A stretch of 64,000 bases of DNA from Lawsonibacter sp900766145 (lineage in GTDB: Bacteria; Bacillota; Clostridia; Oscillospirales; Oscillospiraceae): assembly GCF_030372275.1 (NCBI RefSeq), contig NZ_JAUDDJ010000005.1; one strand, given 5' to 3'. How positions within the stretch are numbered: position 1 is the first letter of the stretch; every line of letters begins with the position of its first letter. This document shows positions 42,490-51,937 of the stretch, piece by piece. Below the pieces are notes generated by a model that ran no database searches, was not told where the DNA came from, and saw nothing but the letters and a program-made list of their open reading frames with translations. The position numbers and the translations under genes were made by a program.

Positions 42490-43431
42490 ATGCTGCAAGA
42501 AATTTTGACCGTTGGCTTCTTTACTGCGTTCTTATCCGCAGCGGTGCGCCTGGCCATGCCTTTGATGTATGGCGGTCTGGGCGAGATGATCGCAGAGCGG
42601 GCCGGTATCCTGAACATCGGCATGGAGGGCGTGATGCTCTCCGGTGCCTTCTTCTCCTTTGCCGGCGCCTGGTATTTCCACAGCATTCCCATGGGCCTTC
42701 TGTGCGGCATGTTGGGCGGTATGGTGGTAAGCCTTCTCCATGGTCTGCTTACCATCCGCCTGGCCAAGGACCAGTCGGTGAGCGGCCTGGCACTGAATAT
42801 GCTGATGCTGGGCGTGACCAGCTTCCTGTATAAGCTGATATCCAGCGGACAGAGCTATCAGCAGGTGGAGACTCTGCCCTCCCTGCCCATTCCCGGCCTG
42901 TCCGCGATCCCGGTGATTGGAGAGGCCTTCTTCAACCGGGATATCCTGACCTATCTGCTCTATGTGCTTATCGTAGCGGCCTTTTTCTTCTACCGCAATA
43001 CCAACTGGGGCCTGAACTTCATTGCCGTGGGCGAGCATCCCCGGGCGGCGGAGTCGGCGGGCATCCCTGTCAACCGCTACCGCTGGATTGCCATGGTGCT
43101 CAACGGTGTGCTGGGCGGAATCGGCGGAGCCTATCTGGTACTGGTGCAGCTGGGTGTGTTTACCGAGAATATGCTCTCGGGACGCGGTTACATCGCCCTG
43201 GCCACCGTCATTCTGGGCCGGTATACCTCCTTTGGTGTGTTTGGTGCGGCCCTGCTGTTTGGCGCGGCCAACGCCCTGCAGATCCGTCTGCAGACCATCG
43301 GAGTGGAGATCTCTCCCTATCTGCTGGCCATGCTGCCCTATGTCATTACCCTGGCGGCCATGCTGGGAGCCATCGGCAAGAACAGCCAGCCCGAGGGGCT
43401 GAGCAAGCCCTATGTCAAGGGCATGAGCTGA
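42490..43431 (+). CDS. Nucleoside-type ABC importer permease 2
   Basis: 313 residues. RAGILNIGMEGVMLSGAFF is the family motif at the end of the second helix, and WGLNFIAVGEHPRAAESAG the cytoplasmic coupling segment. It is NupQ/YufQ-like and pairs with permease 1. The terminator at 43445 ends the operon. Confidence 0.94.
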   Translation: MLQEILTVGFFTAFLSAAVRLAMPLMYGGLGEMIAERAGILNIGMEGVMLSGAFFSFAGAWYFHSIPMGLLCGMLGGMVVSLLHGLLTIRLAKDQSVSGLALNMLMLGVTSFLYKLISSGQSYQQVETLPSLPIPGLSAIPVIGEAFFNRDILTYLLYVLIVAAFFFYRNTNWGLNFIAVGEHPRAAESAGIPVNRYRWIAMVLNGVLGGIGGAYLVLVQLGVFTENMLSGRGYIALATVILGRYTSFGVFGAALLFGAANALQIRLQTIGVEISPYLLAMLPYVITLAAMLGAIGKNSQPEGLSKPYVKGMS

Positions 43432-43444
43432 CATTAAAAAAGCG

Positions 43445-43480
43445 ATCCCTGCGCAGGCATCTGTCTGTGCGGGGATTTTT
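43445..43480 (+). terminator. Terminator after the importer operon
   Basis: ATCCCTGCGCAG pairs with CTGTGCGGGGAT, then TTTT. Confidence 0.85.
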
Positions 43481-43497
43481 GCATGTTGGAGCACCCT

Positions 43498-43526
43498 TTG
43501 CGCGGGAGAAAAAATTGTGTTATGAT
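43498..43526 (+). promoter_or_regulatory. Promoter of the MerR-type regulator
   Basis: TTGCGC, a 17-base spacer and TATGAT, 22 bases upstream of the gene. Confidence 0.6.
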
Positions 43527-43548
43527 GGGGCCGACAGGAGGGAGCGAA

Positions 43549-44319
43549 ATGAAAGCATATCTCACCGTGGGCGAGATGGGCCAGATGTTTGGCCTGAATG
43601 TACAGACCCTGCATTACTACGACAAAATCGGCCTGTTCTGCCCCCAGATGCGAAACCCGGAGACAGGACGGCGCAAGTATAAGTTTGACCAGATCTACCA
43701 GTTGGCCACCATTCGCTACCTGCGTAAGCTGGGCTATCCTCTGGAGGATGTCCGGGTTTATCTAAACTCCCGCTCTCCTGTTCATACCATGCAGCTGCTG
43801 AAAGAGCGCTCGGCGGCGCTGCGTGCCCAGTGGCAGGAGCTGATGCGCATTGACGAGGCTATCCTGCGTAAGCTTCAGTTTATGGAGAAAAAGCAGGGGC
43901 AGATTTTCTGGGACGGGGTACGCCGGGTGACCTTTCCGGAGCGGCAGTACATCCCCATCGGAAGTGAGGAAATCCTGTATATGAAGGATTCCTTCTATTT
44001 CTACCCAACGATTGCGTTCTATGAGAAGAATCTGAAATATTTTGGTGCCTATGTGTCTGGCCCGGACATGGGTGCGGAAGAGGGAGAGCTGCCCGAGGTG
44101 TCAGAGTCTACCATGGCTATCCCCAAAGGAGACTATCTGGTGGCCTTTCACCGGGGAAGCTACGACGAGATCCCCAGCCATATTGCTCAGATGCGCGGGG
44201 AGCATGCCGACCTGTGCCTCAGTCCCCTTACCGTGACGTTTAATATTATCGATCAATTTGTGGAAAATAATGTAGATAACTATATTACCGAGCTGCAGAT
44301 CCAGATTCTGGAGCCATAA
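43549..44319 (+). CDS. MerR-family regulator with GyrI-like effector domain
   Basis: 256 residues. The MerR HTH covers 1-70 (LTVGEMGQMFGLNVQTLHYYDKIGL across the two helices, with a YKFDQIYQL wing). A coiled dimerisation helix follows, and the C-terminal 130 residues look like a GyrI-like small-molecule domain (PKGDYLVAFHRGSYDEIPSHI). Such BltR/BmrR-type proteins sense lipophilic drugs and activate exporters. No exporter lies beside it. ATG 43549 has AGGAGGGAG upstream. Confidence 0.9.
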   Translation: MKAYLTVGEMGQMFGLNVQTLHYYDKIGLFCPQMRNPETGRRKYKFDQIYQLATIRYLRKLGYPLEDVRVYLNSRSPVHTMQLLKERSAALRAQWQELMRIDEAILRKLQFMEKKQGQIFWDGVRRVTFPERQYIPIGSEEILYMKDSFYFYPTIAFYEKNLKYFGAYVSGPDMGAEEGELPEVSESTMAIPKGDYLVAFHRGSYDEIPSHIAQMRGEHADLCLSPLTVTFNIIDQFVENNVDNYITELQIQILEP

Positions 44320-44321
44320 AG

Positions 44322-44350
44322 AAACACCCCGCCGCGGCGGGGTGTTTTTT
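44322..44350 (+). terminator. Terminator after the MerR-type gene
   Basis: AAACACCCCGCC and GGCGGGGTGTTT are nearly continuous arms, followed by TTTTTT. Confidence 0.88.
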
Positions 44351-44658
44351 CTTTCAAAGTCAAAGAGAAAATGGCCAAGCATGGAATTTGTCAGGCGGAG
44401 TGTATCAAAAAGCTTTGAGATACATTTGGGCAGGGAAAGGGCGCTTTTTATCTTTGAAACAAGAAGGTCTAATGTTTGCTAGTTTCACAAAAAACAGGGG
44501 ACAGAAAGCCAGCTGAAAAAGTTTAAGGTTTCTTTCAGAATTCAATATGAAACAATTTTTGTTAAAACCGGCCTGTTTTTGATTCTTTCTTAAAAAAGCA
44601 ATATTAAATAAAATTTGTGGAAAATAACGGCGAAAATTTAGTTAAAAAAACGTGAAAG
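44351..44658. other. AT-rich gene-free stretch
   Basis: There is no gene. It is clearly richer in A and T than its neighbours. A weak inverted repeat TGTATC/GATACA around AAAGCTTT lies at about 44400-44423. Nothing else is recognisable. Confidence 0.5.
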
Positions 44659-44688
44659 TTGACGCGGAAAGGCACCGAAAGCTATAAT
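44659..44688 (+). promoter_or_regulatory. Promoter of the M14-SLH gene
   Basis: TTGACG, an 18-base spacer and TATAAT, giving a 5' leader of about 108 bases with no recognised riboswitch. Confidence 0.72.
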
Positions 44689-44803
44689 GAAGGCAGGTAG
44701 CCAGAAAAACTTGCGTACCAAGCGAAATGCAGAAAAAGCCAAAGCACGGTCAGAAAGTTTTATCTGGGATGGGTGAAAAGAGTCGGGAAAAGGAGGTTTT
44801 AGG

Positions 44804-47470
44804 ATGAATAAACGCATCAAACGGCTCATCAGCCTGTTGCTCACGCTGTCAATGCTGTTAGGCTTGCTTATGGTAAGTGCCCAAGCTGCAACAGAACAGA
44901 ACGACAGCCAAGAATCCTCCCAGGCCAGTGTGGAACTGGTATTTGAGTATCCCAAGGATGTTCCCAAAGATGAAGTCAAGCTGAGTGTATTTCAAGGCAT
45001 TCCTCAATGGAGACAGAAAAATGATGCCAAGACCATAGAGGATGTGCCCGAAGTGCTGACCAATCCGACCAATCCCAATTATCCTAAGCTGAAGGAGATT
45101 CTGCCGGATAAGGACGGAAAGTATATTGTCAATGAAGCTGGCGGCTACTGCTATTTTGTACGCGGAAAAGAGCCCAGCGAATATTACAATATCATCAAAC
45201 TGTTCTTGGTTACGGAAGAAGATCTGAAAGCAGGCACAAAAAATATCCCAGTGAAAACCGGGCCTAGCGCGGGTACTGGCTTTGAAACTGGTAACAACAA
45301 CCCGGTAGGGGAAAACGGAGAGACCGCACCCGATGGATTTAATCAGGGAGTGCAGCATCTGGTGCCCATCGAAGGAACGGACGAGATGGAGCATCTGCTG
45401 GGTACGGACGAGCTGGTTGGATATGAGCCCTTTACCACCCCTGCGTTCCAGGAGGGGCGGGCCATGTATCAGGCCACTACCCAGAGCGAAATGATGGAAT
45501 TCATCCAGGAATACGCGGAGCAGTGCCGGTATATGCACGTATACAGTGCGGGAAAGACAGAAAATCTGGGCTATGACTATCCTGTGCTGGTGTTTACCAA
45601 GAAGAATATCCCCGAGGACGCTACTATGGAAGAGGCAGCTCAGATCCTGCGGGATGGAGGGTTGCCCATTGTGTGGCAGCAGGCTCAGATCCACCCCTAT
45701 GAGCCGGCTGCGGGCGAGAGCGCCTTGGTGATGATTCAGGAGCTGTGCGGAGAGTACGGAAGAGATATTCTGGATAAAATTGATATCGTCATGATCCCCC
45801 GTGTAAACGTGGAAGGTGGCTTCCTATTCTGGCGGGGAGACTACAATGGTGTGGATATGAACCGGGACCACATGGCGGTCAGCTCCCACGAGACAGCTTT
45901 GCTCCATGAGACCTACTATAAATTTATGCCGCACGTGGTCATCGACAACCATGAGTTTTTCTTCTCCGAGATGGGAAACTATGACAACGATCCGGAACAG
46001 TTTAAACTCAATGATTTCCAGATCACCGGTGCTACCAGTCTGAATGACGATCCCATCATCACGGAGCTGACCACCAATCTGGTGGTAGATAAGATGCACA
46101 AGGATCTGCTGGATACCGGTTTCCGCGCTTACCACTACGGGACCACCAGCACAAACCCCATCGGCCGGGCGTACTATGGCTTGGGGAATGCCATCTCGGT
46201 GCTGATTGAAAGCCACGGAGCGGATGGTGCGCTGTTTGCACTGCCCCGGCGGGTATATGGACAGGTGGTTGCGACCAAGTCGGTGTTTGAGACTACGGCC
46301 GCCAACGCCAGCACCATCGTCAATGCGGTAAACAGTGCCCGGGATAGAGTGGCAGAGAAGGGTGCCACCTATGAAGAGGACGATATCCTGGTTTTGAAGC
46401 AGAGTGCCTCTGGTGCGGTTACCAGCCCCACTCCGCTGCACGAGTATGTGGCAGATATTTATGGCAACATTGAGAGCCTGGGGGCCCAGACCATTGCCCT
46501 GCAAGACACTGTGGTGCGCTCCCGTACCCGGCCTACCGCCTACCTGGTCGATGCGGGGCAGCCGTGGATCGAGGAATTGACGTATATTCTGGAGCATCAC
46601 AACGCGGAGTACTATTACCTCACTCCGGGTACTACTGTGAATGTACAGCAGTACTACTACATCCAGGATGACGGCGCCAAGAGCTGTATTGCAGATCTGC
46701 GGGAGCTTGCTCCGGTGACCTTTGAGAAGGGGGCACTGGTGGTCCCCATGGATCAGGAGATGGGCACCATCATTGGTATGCTGATGGAGCCCGATGTGGG
46801 TGACAGCGCCAGCTACAACGGAACGATTTATCAGTATGGACTGCTGAAGTATGATCCGCAGACAAAGAATTTCCCCCTGTATCGTTACATTGGGGACAAC
46901 CCCAGAGAGCTTTCTTCTCTTCCCTTTACCGACGTAGATGCGAATGCCTGGTACTATCAGGCGGTCAGCTATGCCTATGAGAATAACCTCTTCAGCGGCA
47001 CCAGCGCGACCACCTTTGGTCCCGATGTTACCATGAACCGGGCGATGCTGGTCACCGTGCTGTACAGCATGGAGGGCAATCCTGCGGTATCCGGTGAGCT
47101 GACCTTCAAGGATGTAGCCAAGGATGCCTGGTACTACAACGCGGTGCTGTGGGCAACACAGAAGGGAATTATCGGAGGCTACTCCGCGGACAAGTTTGGT
47201 CCCAATGATACCCTGACCCGGGAGCAGATGGCTCTGATTCTCAATGGCTATGCCAAGAATAAGGGCTACGACGTGAGTGCCAAGGGGGATGTGAGCGGTT
47301 TTGCGGATGCGAAATCCATCTCCAGTTGGGCGCTGCCCTCTGTGGAGTGGGCCGTGGGTGAGTCCCTGCTGTCCGGTAAGGACGGCGGAAAGCTGGCTCC
47401 CACCAGCGGTGCCACCCGGGCTGAATTGGCGCAGATTCTGATGCGTTTTTGTGAGAATGTTGCCAAATAA
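44804..47470 (+). CDS. Secreted M14-type carboxypeptidase with three SLH domains
   Basis: 888 residues. A signal peptide (about 1-29, ending AQA) is followed by an unassigned N-terminal part to about 200. The M14 zinc-peptidase core has HPYE (in QAQIHPYEPAAGE), VDMNRD and IDNHEFFF, and IESHG near the end. Three SLH repeats at about 706-885 (FTDVDANAWYYQAV, FKDVAKDAWYYNAV, FADAKSISSWALPSV) anchor it to the cell wall. It should trim peptides or peptidoglycan stems at the surface. Strong Shine-Dalgarno sequence AAAAGGAGG. Confidence 0.9.
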   Translation: MNKRIKRLISLLLTLSMLLGLLMVSAQAATEQNDSQESSQASVELVFEYPKDVPKDEVKLSVFQGIPQWRQKNDAKTIEDVPEVLTNPTNPNYPKLKEILPDKDGKYIVNEAGGYCYFVRGKEPSEYYNIIKLFLVTEEDLKAGTKNIPVKTGPSAGTGFETGNNNPVGENGETAPDGFNQGVQHLVPIEGTDEMEHLLGTDELVGYEPFTTPAFQEGRAMYQATTQSEMMEFIQEYAEQCRYMHVYSAGKTENLGYDYPVLVFTKKNIPEDATMEEAAQILRDGGLPIVWQQAQIHPYEPAAGESALVMIQELCGEYGRDILDKIDIVMIPRVNVEGGFLFWRGDYNGVDMNRDHMAVSSHETALLHETYYKFMPHVVIDNHEFFFSEMGNYDNDPEQFKLNDFQITGATSLNDDPIITELTTNLVVDKMHKDLLDTGFRAYHYGTTSTNPIGRAYYGLGNAISVLIESHGADGALFALPRRVYGQVVATKSVFETTAANASTIVNAVNSARDRVAEKGATYEEDDILVLKQSASGAVTSPTPLHEYVADIYGNIESLGAQTIALQDTVVRSRTRPTAYLVDAGQPWIEELTYILEHHNAEYYYLTPGTTVNVQQYYYIQDDGAKSCIADLRELAPVTFEKGALVVPMDQEMGTIIGMLMEPDVGDSASYNGTIYQYGLLKYDPQTKNFPLYRYIGDNPRELSSLPFTDVDANAWYYQAVSYAYENNLFSGTSATTFGPDVTMNRAMLVTVLYSMEGNPAVSGELTFKDVAKDAWYYNAVLWATQKGIIGGYSADKFGPNDTLTREQMALILNGYAKNKGYDVSAKGDVSGFADAKSISSWALPSVEWAVGESLLSGKDGGKLAPTSGATRAELAQILMRFCENVAK

Positions 47471-47485
47471 CCAGATTTAAAGCAA

Positions 47486-47518
47486 AAAACCGCGCGGCTT
47501 ATTGCCGCGCGGTTTTTT
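47486..47518. terminator. Bidirectional terminator
   Basis: ACCGCGCGGC and GCCGCGCGGT pair, with A-run left and T-run right. It serves the M14 gene and the convergent amidase. Confidence 0.9.
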
Positions 47519-47529
47519 ATATGCAAAAA

Positions 47530-48357
47530 TCAAAGCCGCTGGAGAATATACCGGTCACTGCGGCGGTTCTCCAAGGTAAAGATCTGCTGGCGCACCGTCT
47601 GGACGTAATCCAAGTCGATCTCTGCCGTAATAAAGCAGGGCTTATCGGAGGCACAGGCGATCACATTGCCCCAGGGGTCGATCACCATGGAGTGACCGTA
47701 GGCCTGGAAGCGGGGCTTTTTGCCGATCTGGCCCGGAGCAATCACATAGCAGCCGTTTTCAATGGCCCGGGCCTGGAGCAGAGGCAGCCAGTGGTCCTTG
47801 CCGGTATTGAGGGTAAAGTTGGCCGGACAAAGGAATAGGTTGGCTCCTTCCAGGGCCATGATGCGAAACAGCTCGCCAAAGCGCATGTCATAGCAGATGG
47901 ACAGACCTAGATGGCCTACCTCCCCAGTGTCCACCGTGACAATATTTTGGCCTGGGCAGATGCGGTCGGACTCCCGGACCGTGGGACCGCCGTTGCCGAT
48001 GGACACATCAAAGGGGTGGAGCTTTTCGTAGTGGGCGACCAGTTCCCCCTGGGGATTGATGACCATGGTGCAGTTGTAGGGGCGCTCCTCGCCGCTCTGG
48101 GCGTAGATGCTGCCGCAGTGGAGCCATACGTTCAGCTCCTTGGCCAGGGCCGAAAAGCGCTGAAAAGTGGGGCCGCCGGGGACTTCTTCCGCCATGTCCC
48201 GGATGCCCGGTCCCACGTAGTTAACGCTCTCGGGCATACAGATGAGTTTGGCACCCTGGGCGGCAGCGCCCCGGATCAGCTCCTCTGCAGCGGCCAGGTT
48301 TGCCTGTACATCGTCCTGAGAATCCAGCTGGATCACGCCGACAAGAAATTTGCTCAT
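47530..48357 (-). CDS. Nitrilase-superfamily amidase (Nit2/omega-amidase-like)
   Basis: 275 residues. The catalytic triad is seen as Glu in CMPESVNY, Lys in HYEKLHPFD and Cys in SICYDMRFGEL, all at normal spacing. The family hydrolyses omega-amides such as alpha-ketoglutaramate or deaminated glutathione. I placed the start at ATG 48357 (MSKFLVGVIQLDS) with AAAGGA upstream; an upstream in-frame ATG would add 43 unrelated residues. It is a single gene. Confidence 0.92.
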   Translation of the reverse strand: MSKFLVGVIQLDSQDDVQANLAAAEELIRGAAAQGAKLICMPESVNYVGPGIRDMAEEVPGGPTFQRFSALAKELNVWLHCGSIYAQSGEERPYNCTMVINPQGELVAHYEKLHPFDVSIGNGGPTVRESDRICPGQNIVTVDTGEVGHLGLSICYDMRFGELFRIMALEGANLFLCPANFTLNTGKDHWLPLLQARAIENGCYVIAPGQIGKKPRFQAYGHSMVIDPWGNVIACASDKPCFITAEIDLDYVQTVRQQIFTLENRRSDRYILQRL

Positions 48358-48698
48358 AAGAGATCGTCCTTTCTTGGAAATAAAACAAGTCTTGGGGCGC
48401 GGCCCCGTTTTGTCTATTGTAGCATATCCTGGGCGGGATGGAAGAGAAAAGTTTACAAAGAGACAGAGAATAACAAATATTACCACAGAAAGTATATATT
48501 TTTTAAGAGAAAACCGGCATAAATTTATGGAAAAAACGGATGAAAGCGATTATAATAGGTTCCGTTAGAGCGGCAGTTTGGGCAATGGATGGATATGATA
48601 CTTGCCCTGCTGCTCCCCAAGCATTATAATAAAAATATTAAGCAGAAATACCCACGGTGTGCAGCGCTGTGGGATCTTACATAGAAGGGAATACACAC
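48358..48698. promoter_or_regulatory. Divergent control region, 341 bases without a gene
   Basis: On the minus strand TGCTACAAT (48424-48416) is an extended -10 for the amidase. On the plus strand TTGCCC, a 17-base spacer and TATAAT (48602-48630) form the promoter of the sugar-kinase-like gene; a second TATAAT with a TGGAAA -35 box lies about 80 bases upstream. Confidence 0.65.
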
Positions 48699-49787
48699 AT
48701 GGAAGAGAAGCTTCAGCAGGTCTGTCAGGCCTTCTGTATTGAGGGAGCCTTTCAGTCCTACGAGGAGATTAAGGTGGGGAATGTAAACCGCACCTATAAA
48801 GTGAACTATCTGCGGCCGGATGGACGGCCCAAGTCCTATATTATTCAGGCGGTGAATACCTTTGTATTCAAAAAGCCGGTGGAGGTCATGGAGAACATCG
48901 ACAAGGTGACCGAGTACATCCACGCCAAGCAGCCCCAGCGCACCGTCCTGCACTTCCACCATACGCCGGACCGGAAAATCTATCTCTTTGACGACAATGG
49001 GTTCTGGCGTCTGTTTAACTACATTCCTTCCACCACCTATAACACCTGTTCCGACCTGGAGGTGGTGCGCAGCGCTGGTGAGGCTTTTGGCGAGTTCCAG
49101 ATGCTGCTGGCCGACTTTGACGCCCAGCAGCTCTACGTGACCATCCCCGATTTCCACGACACCCGCAAGCGCTACCAGCAGCTGCTGTCTGATGTGGAGG
49201 CAGATCCCAAGGGGATGGCTGCCCAGGTAGCCCAGGAGGTGGAGTGGCTCAAGTCTGTGCAGGAGAAGGCATGCCGCCTCACCGATCTCTATGAGGCCGG
49301 GCAGCTGCCCCTGCGGGTGACCCATAACGACACCAAGATCAACAATGTCCTTTTCCAGCCCAATGGAAATCAGGCCATCGTAGTCATCGACCTGGATACT
49401 GTGATGCCCGGTCTGGTGGGCCACGACTTCGGCGACGCCATCCGCTTTGCGGCCAACTTTGTGGAGGAGGATTCTCCCGAAACCGAGAAAGCCGGGGTGG
49501 ATATGGAGGTCTTCCGGGCCTTTACCCAGGGCTTCCTCAAGCACACCGCCGCCACCCTGACCCAGCAGGAGGTGGACACCCTGGCCCTGAGCTGCTTTGC
49601 TCTGACCTGTGAGCTGGCCACCCGGTTCCTGGACGACTATATTCTGGGCAGCCCCTATTTTAAAATCCAATATCCGGAGCACAATCTGGTGCGTGCACGC
49701 TGTCAGATCGCTCTGGCCAAGGATATGCTTCAAAAATTGGATGAGATGGACGCAGTGGTACACCAGTGCATGGAGCAGTACCGCTGA
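48699..49787 (+). CDS. APH-fold sugar kinase, N-acetylhexosamine 1-kinase-like
   Basis: 362 residues starting MEEKLQQVCQAF, close in length to bifidobacterial NahK (about 359). The aminoglycoside-phosphotransferase fold shows a nucleotide loop near VGNVNRTYKV, the catalytic THNDTKINNVLF and the metal-binding IDLDTVMPGLVGHDFGD. NahK makes N-acetylhexosamine-1-phosphate with ATP. The next two genes (beta-helix protein and GlmM) work on amino-sugar phosphates, which supports that reading. Homoserine or choline kinase activity is an alternative. Confidence 0.82.
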   Translation: MEEKLQQVCQAFCIEGAFQSYEEIKVGNVNRTYKVNYLRPDGRPKSYIIQAVNTFVFKKPVEVMENIDKVTEYIHAKQPQRTVLHFHHTPDRKIYLFDDNGFWRLFNYIPSTTYNTCSDLEVVRSAGEAFGEFQMLLADFDAQQLYVTIPDFHDTRKRYQQLLSDVEADPKGMAAQVAQEVEWLKSVQEKACRLTDLYEAGQLPLRVTHNDTKINNVLFQPNGNQAIVVIDLDTVMPGLVGHDFGDAIRFAANFVEEDSPETEKAGVDMEVFRAFTQGFLKHTAATLTQQEVDTLALSCFALTCELATRFLDDYILGSPYFKIQYPEHNLVRARCQIALAKDMLQKLDEMDAVVHQCMEQYR

Positions 49788-49823
49788 CGCCGCAAGCTGT
49801 ATTTTGACAAGGAGGCAATCACC

Positions 49824-50486
49824 ATGAACTTGGAGATAAGTAATCTTCTGGACCTCTCCCACACGCTGGCGGGGGACTATTTAAAGCAGTTCCAGTACCC
49901 CTGGCAGGCGCTGGACGGCATTAAGGAGCTGATCCTCACCCTGGGGGCCGGCCTGTCCCCGGAGGAGTACGATCAGCCCCAGCCCAACGTCTGGGTCCAT
50001 AAGACCGCCACCGTGGCCCCCACTGCGTTCCTGGGAGCACCCTGCATCATCGGTCCGGAGACCGAGGTGCGCCACTGTGCCTTTATCCGGGGCTCTGCCC
50101 TGGTGGGAGCGCACTGTGTGGTGGGCAACTCGGTGGAGCTGAAAAACGTTATCCTCTTTGACAACGTCCAGACCCCCCACTATAACTACGTGGGCGACTC
50201 CATCCTGGGCTATAAAAGCCACATGGGAGCGGGGTCCATTACCTCCAATGTAAAGTCGGATAAGACCCTGGTGGTGGTGAAGAACGGCGAGGAGAAGATC
50301 GAGACCGGTCGCAAGAAGATGGGCGCCATTCTGGGTGACTTTGTGGAAGTGGGCTGCAACTCGGTGCTCAACCCCGGTACCATCCTGGGCCGCCGCAGCA
50401 GCGTCTACCCCACCTCCTGCGTGCGGGGTACGGTGGAGGCCGACCACATCTACAAGGATAAGGACCACATCATCCCCCGCACCTGA
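49824..50486 (+). CDS. Left-handed beta-helix protein, GlmU C-terminal-like
   Basis: 220 residues. Hexapeptide repeats are seen from about 60 to 200 (VHKTATVAPTAFLGAPCIIG, VGAHCVVGNSVELKNVIL, VGDSILGYKSHMGAGSITSN and GDFVEVGCNSVLNPGTILG). The GYKSHMGAGSITSN region with KIETGRKKMGAILGD strongly resembles the acetyltransferase half of GlmU, but the N-terminal uridylyltransferase domain is missing. It may acetylate GlcN-1-phosphate or a related sugar. ATG 49824 follows AAGGAGG. Confidence 0.85.
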   Translation: MNLEISNLLDLSHTLAGDYLKQFQYPWQALDGIKELILTLGAGLSPEEYDQPQPNVWVHKTATVAPTAFLGAPCIIGPETEVRHCAFIRGSALVGAHCVVGNSVELKNVILFDNVQTPHYNYVGDSILGYKSHMGAGSITSNVKSDKTLVVVKNGEEKIETGRKKMGAILGDFVEVGCNSVLNPGTILGRRSSVYPTSCVRGTVEADHIYKDKDHIIPRT

Positions 50487-50563
50487 GTGTTATCTCCCGC
50501 TTGTCCCTGAAAAAAGCGGGAAAATCATATTACATATCGTATAGAAAGTGAGCGTGAATCCAT

Positions 50564-51928
50564 ATGGGAAAGTATTTTGGCACCGACGGGTTCCGTGGTA
50601 AGGCCGGCGAGGGCCTCACCGCCGACCACGCCTATCAGATCGGCCGCTTCCTGGGCTGGTACTTCGGCCGCACCCACCGGGCCCAGATCGTCGTAGGCAA
50701 GGACACCCGCCGCTCCAGCTACATGCTGGAGTACGCCATCAGCGCGGGCATGGCCGCCTCCGGCGCAGACGTCCACCTGCTCCATGTCACCACCACTCCC
50801 TCCGTCTCCTACGTGGCCCGCACCGACGGCTTTGACTGCGGCGTGATGATCAGTGCCTCCCACAACCCCTTCTATGACAACGGCATCAAGCTCATCAACG
50901 GCGAGGGCGAGAAGATGGAGGAGAGCGTCATCGCTCTGGTAGAGGACTACCTGGACGGTAAGCTGGAGCTGGACGGTCAGCCCTGGAAGGAGCTGCCCAT
51001 GGCCACTGAGGCTCAGGTGGGCAGCATCGTGGACGACACTGCCGGCCGCAACCGCTACATGGGTTACCTCATCTCCCTGGCCATCTACTCCTTCAAGGGT
51101 AAGAGAGTGGCTCTGGACTGCGCCAACGGCAGCGCCTGGCACATCGCTCCCCGGATCTTTGAGGCCCTGGGTGCCCAGGTATTCACCATCAACACCAACC
51201 CCGACGGTACCAACATCAACCTCAATGCCGGTTCCACCCACATCGAGGGTCTCCAGCGCTATGTGGTGGAGAACAAGATGGATGTGGGCTTTGCCTACGA
51301 CGGCGACGCTGACCGCTGCCTGGCCGTGGACGAGAACGGCAAGCTGGTGGATGGCGACCAGATCATGTATCTGTATGCCTGCTATATGAAGGAGCGGGGC
51401 AAGCTGGTCACCAACAAGGTGGTCACCACTGTCATGTCCAACTTCGGTCTGTACAAGGCCCTGGACAAGGCGGGCATCGGCTATGAGAAGACTGCCGTGG
51501 GTGACAAGTACGTCTACGAGAACATGGTGCAGAACGGCCACCGCATCGGCGGCGAACAGTCCGGCCACATCATCTTTACCAAGTACGCCCGTACCGGCGA
51601 CGGTATCCTCACCTCCCTGAAGATCATGGAGGTCATGCTGGCCAAGAAGCTGCCTCTGAGCAAGCTGGCTGAGCCGGTGACCATCTATCCTCAGGTGCTC
51701 ATCAACGTGCGGGTGAAGGATAAGCTGGAGGCCCGCCAGGATGCCGACGTCCAGGCCTCTGTGGACGCGGTGGCCGCCGAACTGGGCAACACCGGCCGTA
51801 TCCTGGTCCGCGAGTCGGGCACTGAGCCCCTCATTCGCGTGATGGTGGAGGCCCCTGACCAGGAGCTGTGCCAGGCTCTGGCCCAGCGCGTGGTGGATAT
51901 GCTCAAGCAGAAGGGCCACGCAGTTTAA
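50564..51928 (+). CDS. glmM: Phosphoglucosamine mutase
   Basis: 454 residues. GTDGFRGKAGEGLT starts the protein, the phosphoserine loop is SASHNPFYDNGIK, the metal loop is DGDADRC and the phosphate-binding loop is RESGTEPLIRVMVE. It interconverts GlcN-6-P and GlcN-1-P for peptidoglycan. It starts about 78 bases after the beta-helix gene and ends with a strong terminator. A phosphoglucomutase/mannomutase function is less likely because of the GTDGFRG and SASHNP sequence context. Confidence 0.95.
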   Translation: MGKYFGTDGFRGKAGEGLTADHAYQIGRFLGWYFGRTHRAQIVVGKDTRRSSYMLEYAISAGMAASGADVHLLHVTTTPSVSYVARTDGFDCGVMISASHNPFYDNGIKLINGEGEKMEESVIALVEDYLDGKLELDGQPWKELPMATEAQVGSIVDDTAGRNRYMGYLISLAIYSFKGKRVALDCANGSAWHIAPRIFEALGAQVFTINTNPDGTNINLNAGSTHIEGLQRYVVENKMDVGFAYDGDADRCLAVDENGKLVDGDQIMYLYACYMKERGKLVTNKVVTTVMSNFGLYKALDKAGIGYEKTAVGDKYVYENMVQNGHRIGGEQSGHIIFTKYARTGDGILTSLKIMEVMLAKKLPLSKLAEPVTIYPQVLINVRVKDKLEARQDADVQASVDAVAAELGNTGRILVRESGTEPLIRVMVEAPDQELCQALAQRVVDMLKQKGHAV

Positions 51929-51937
51929 TGAAATACT

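Noticed and set aside
44689..44803. c-di-GMP riboswitch in the leader of the M14-SLH gene
   Set aside because: A GGTAGCC at the start was suggestive, but the rest of the aptamer pattern is missing.
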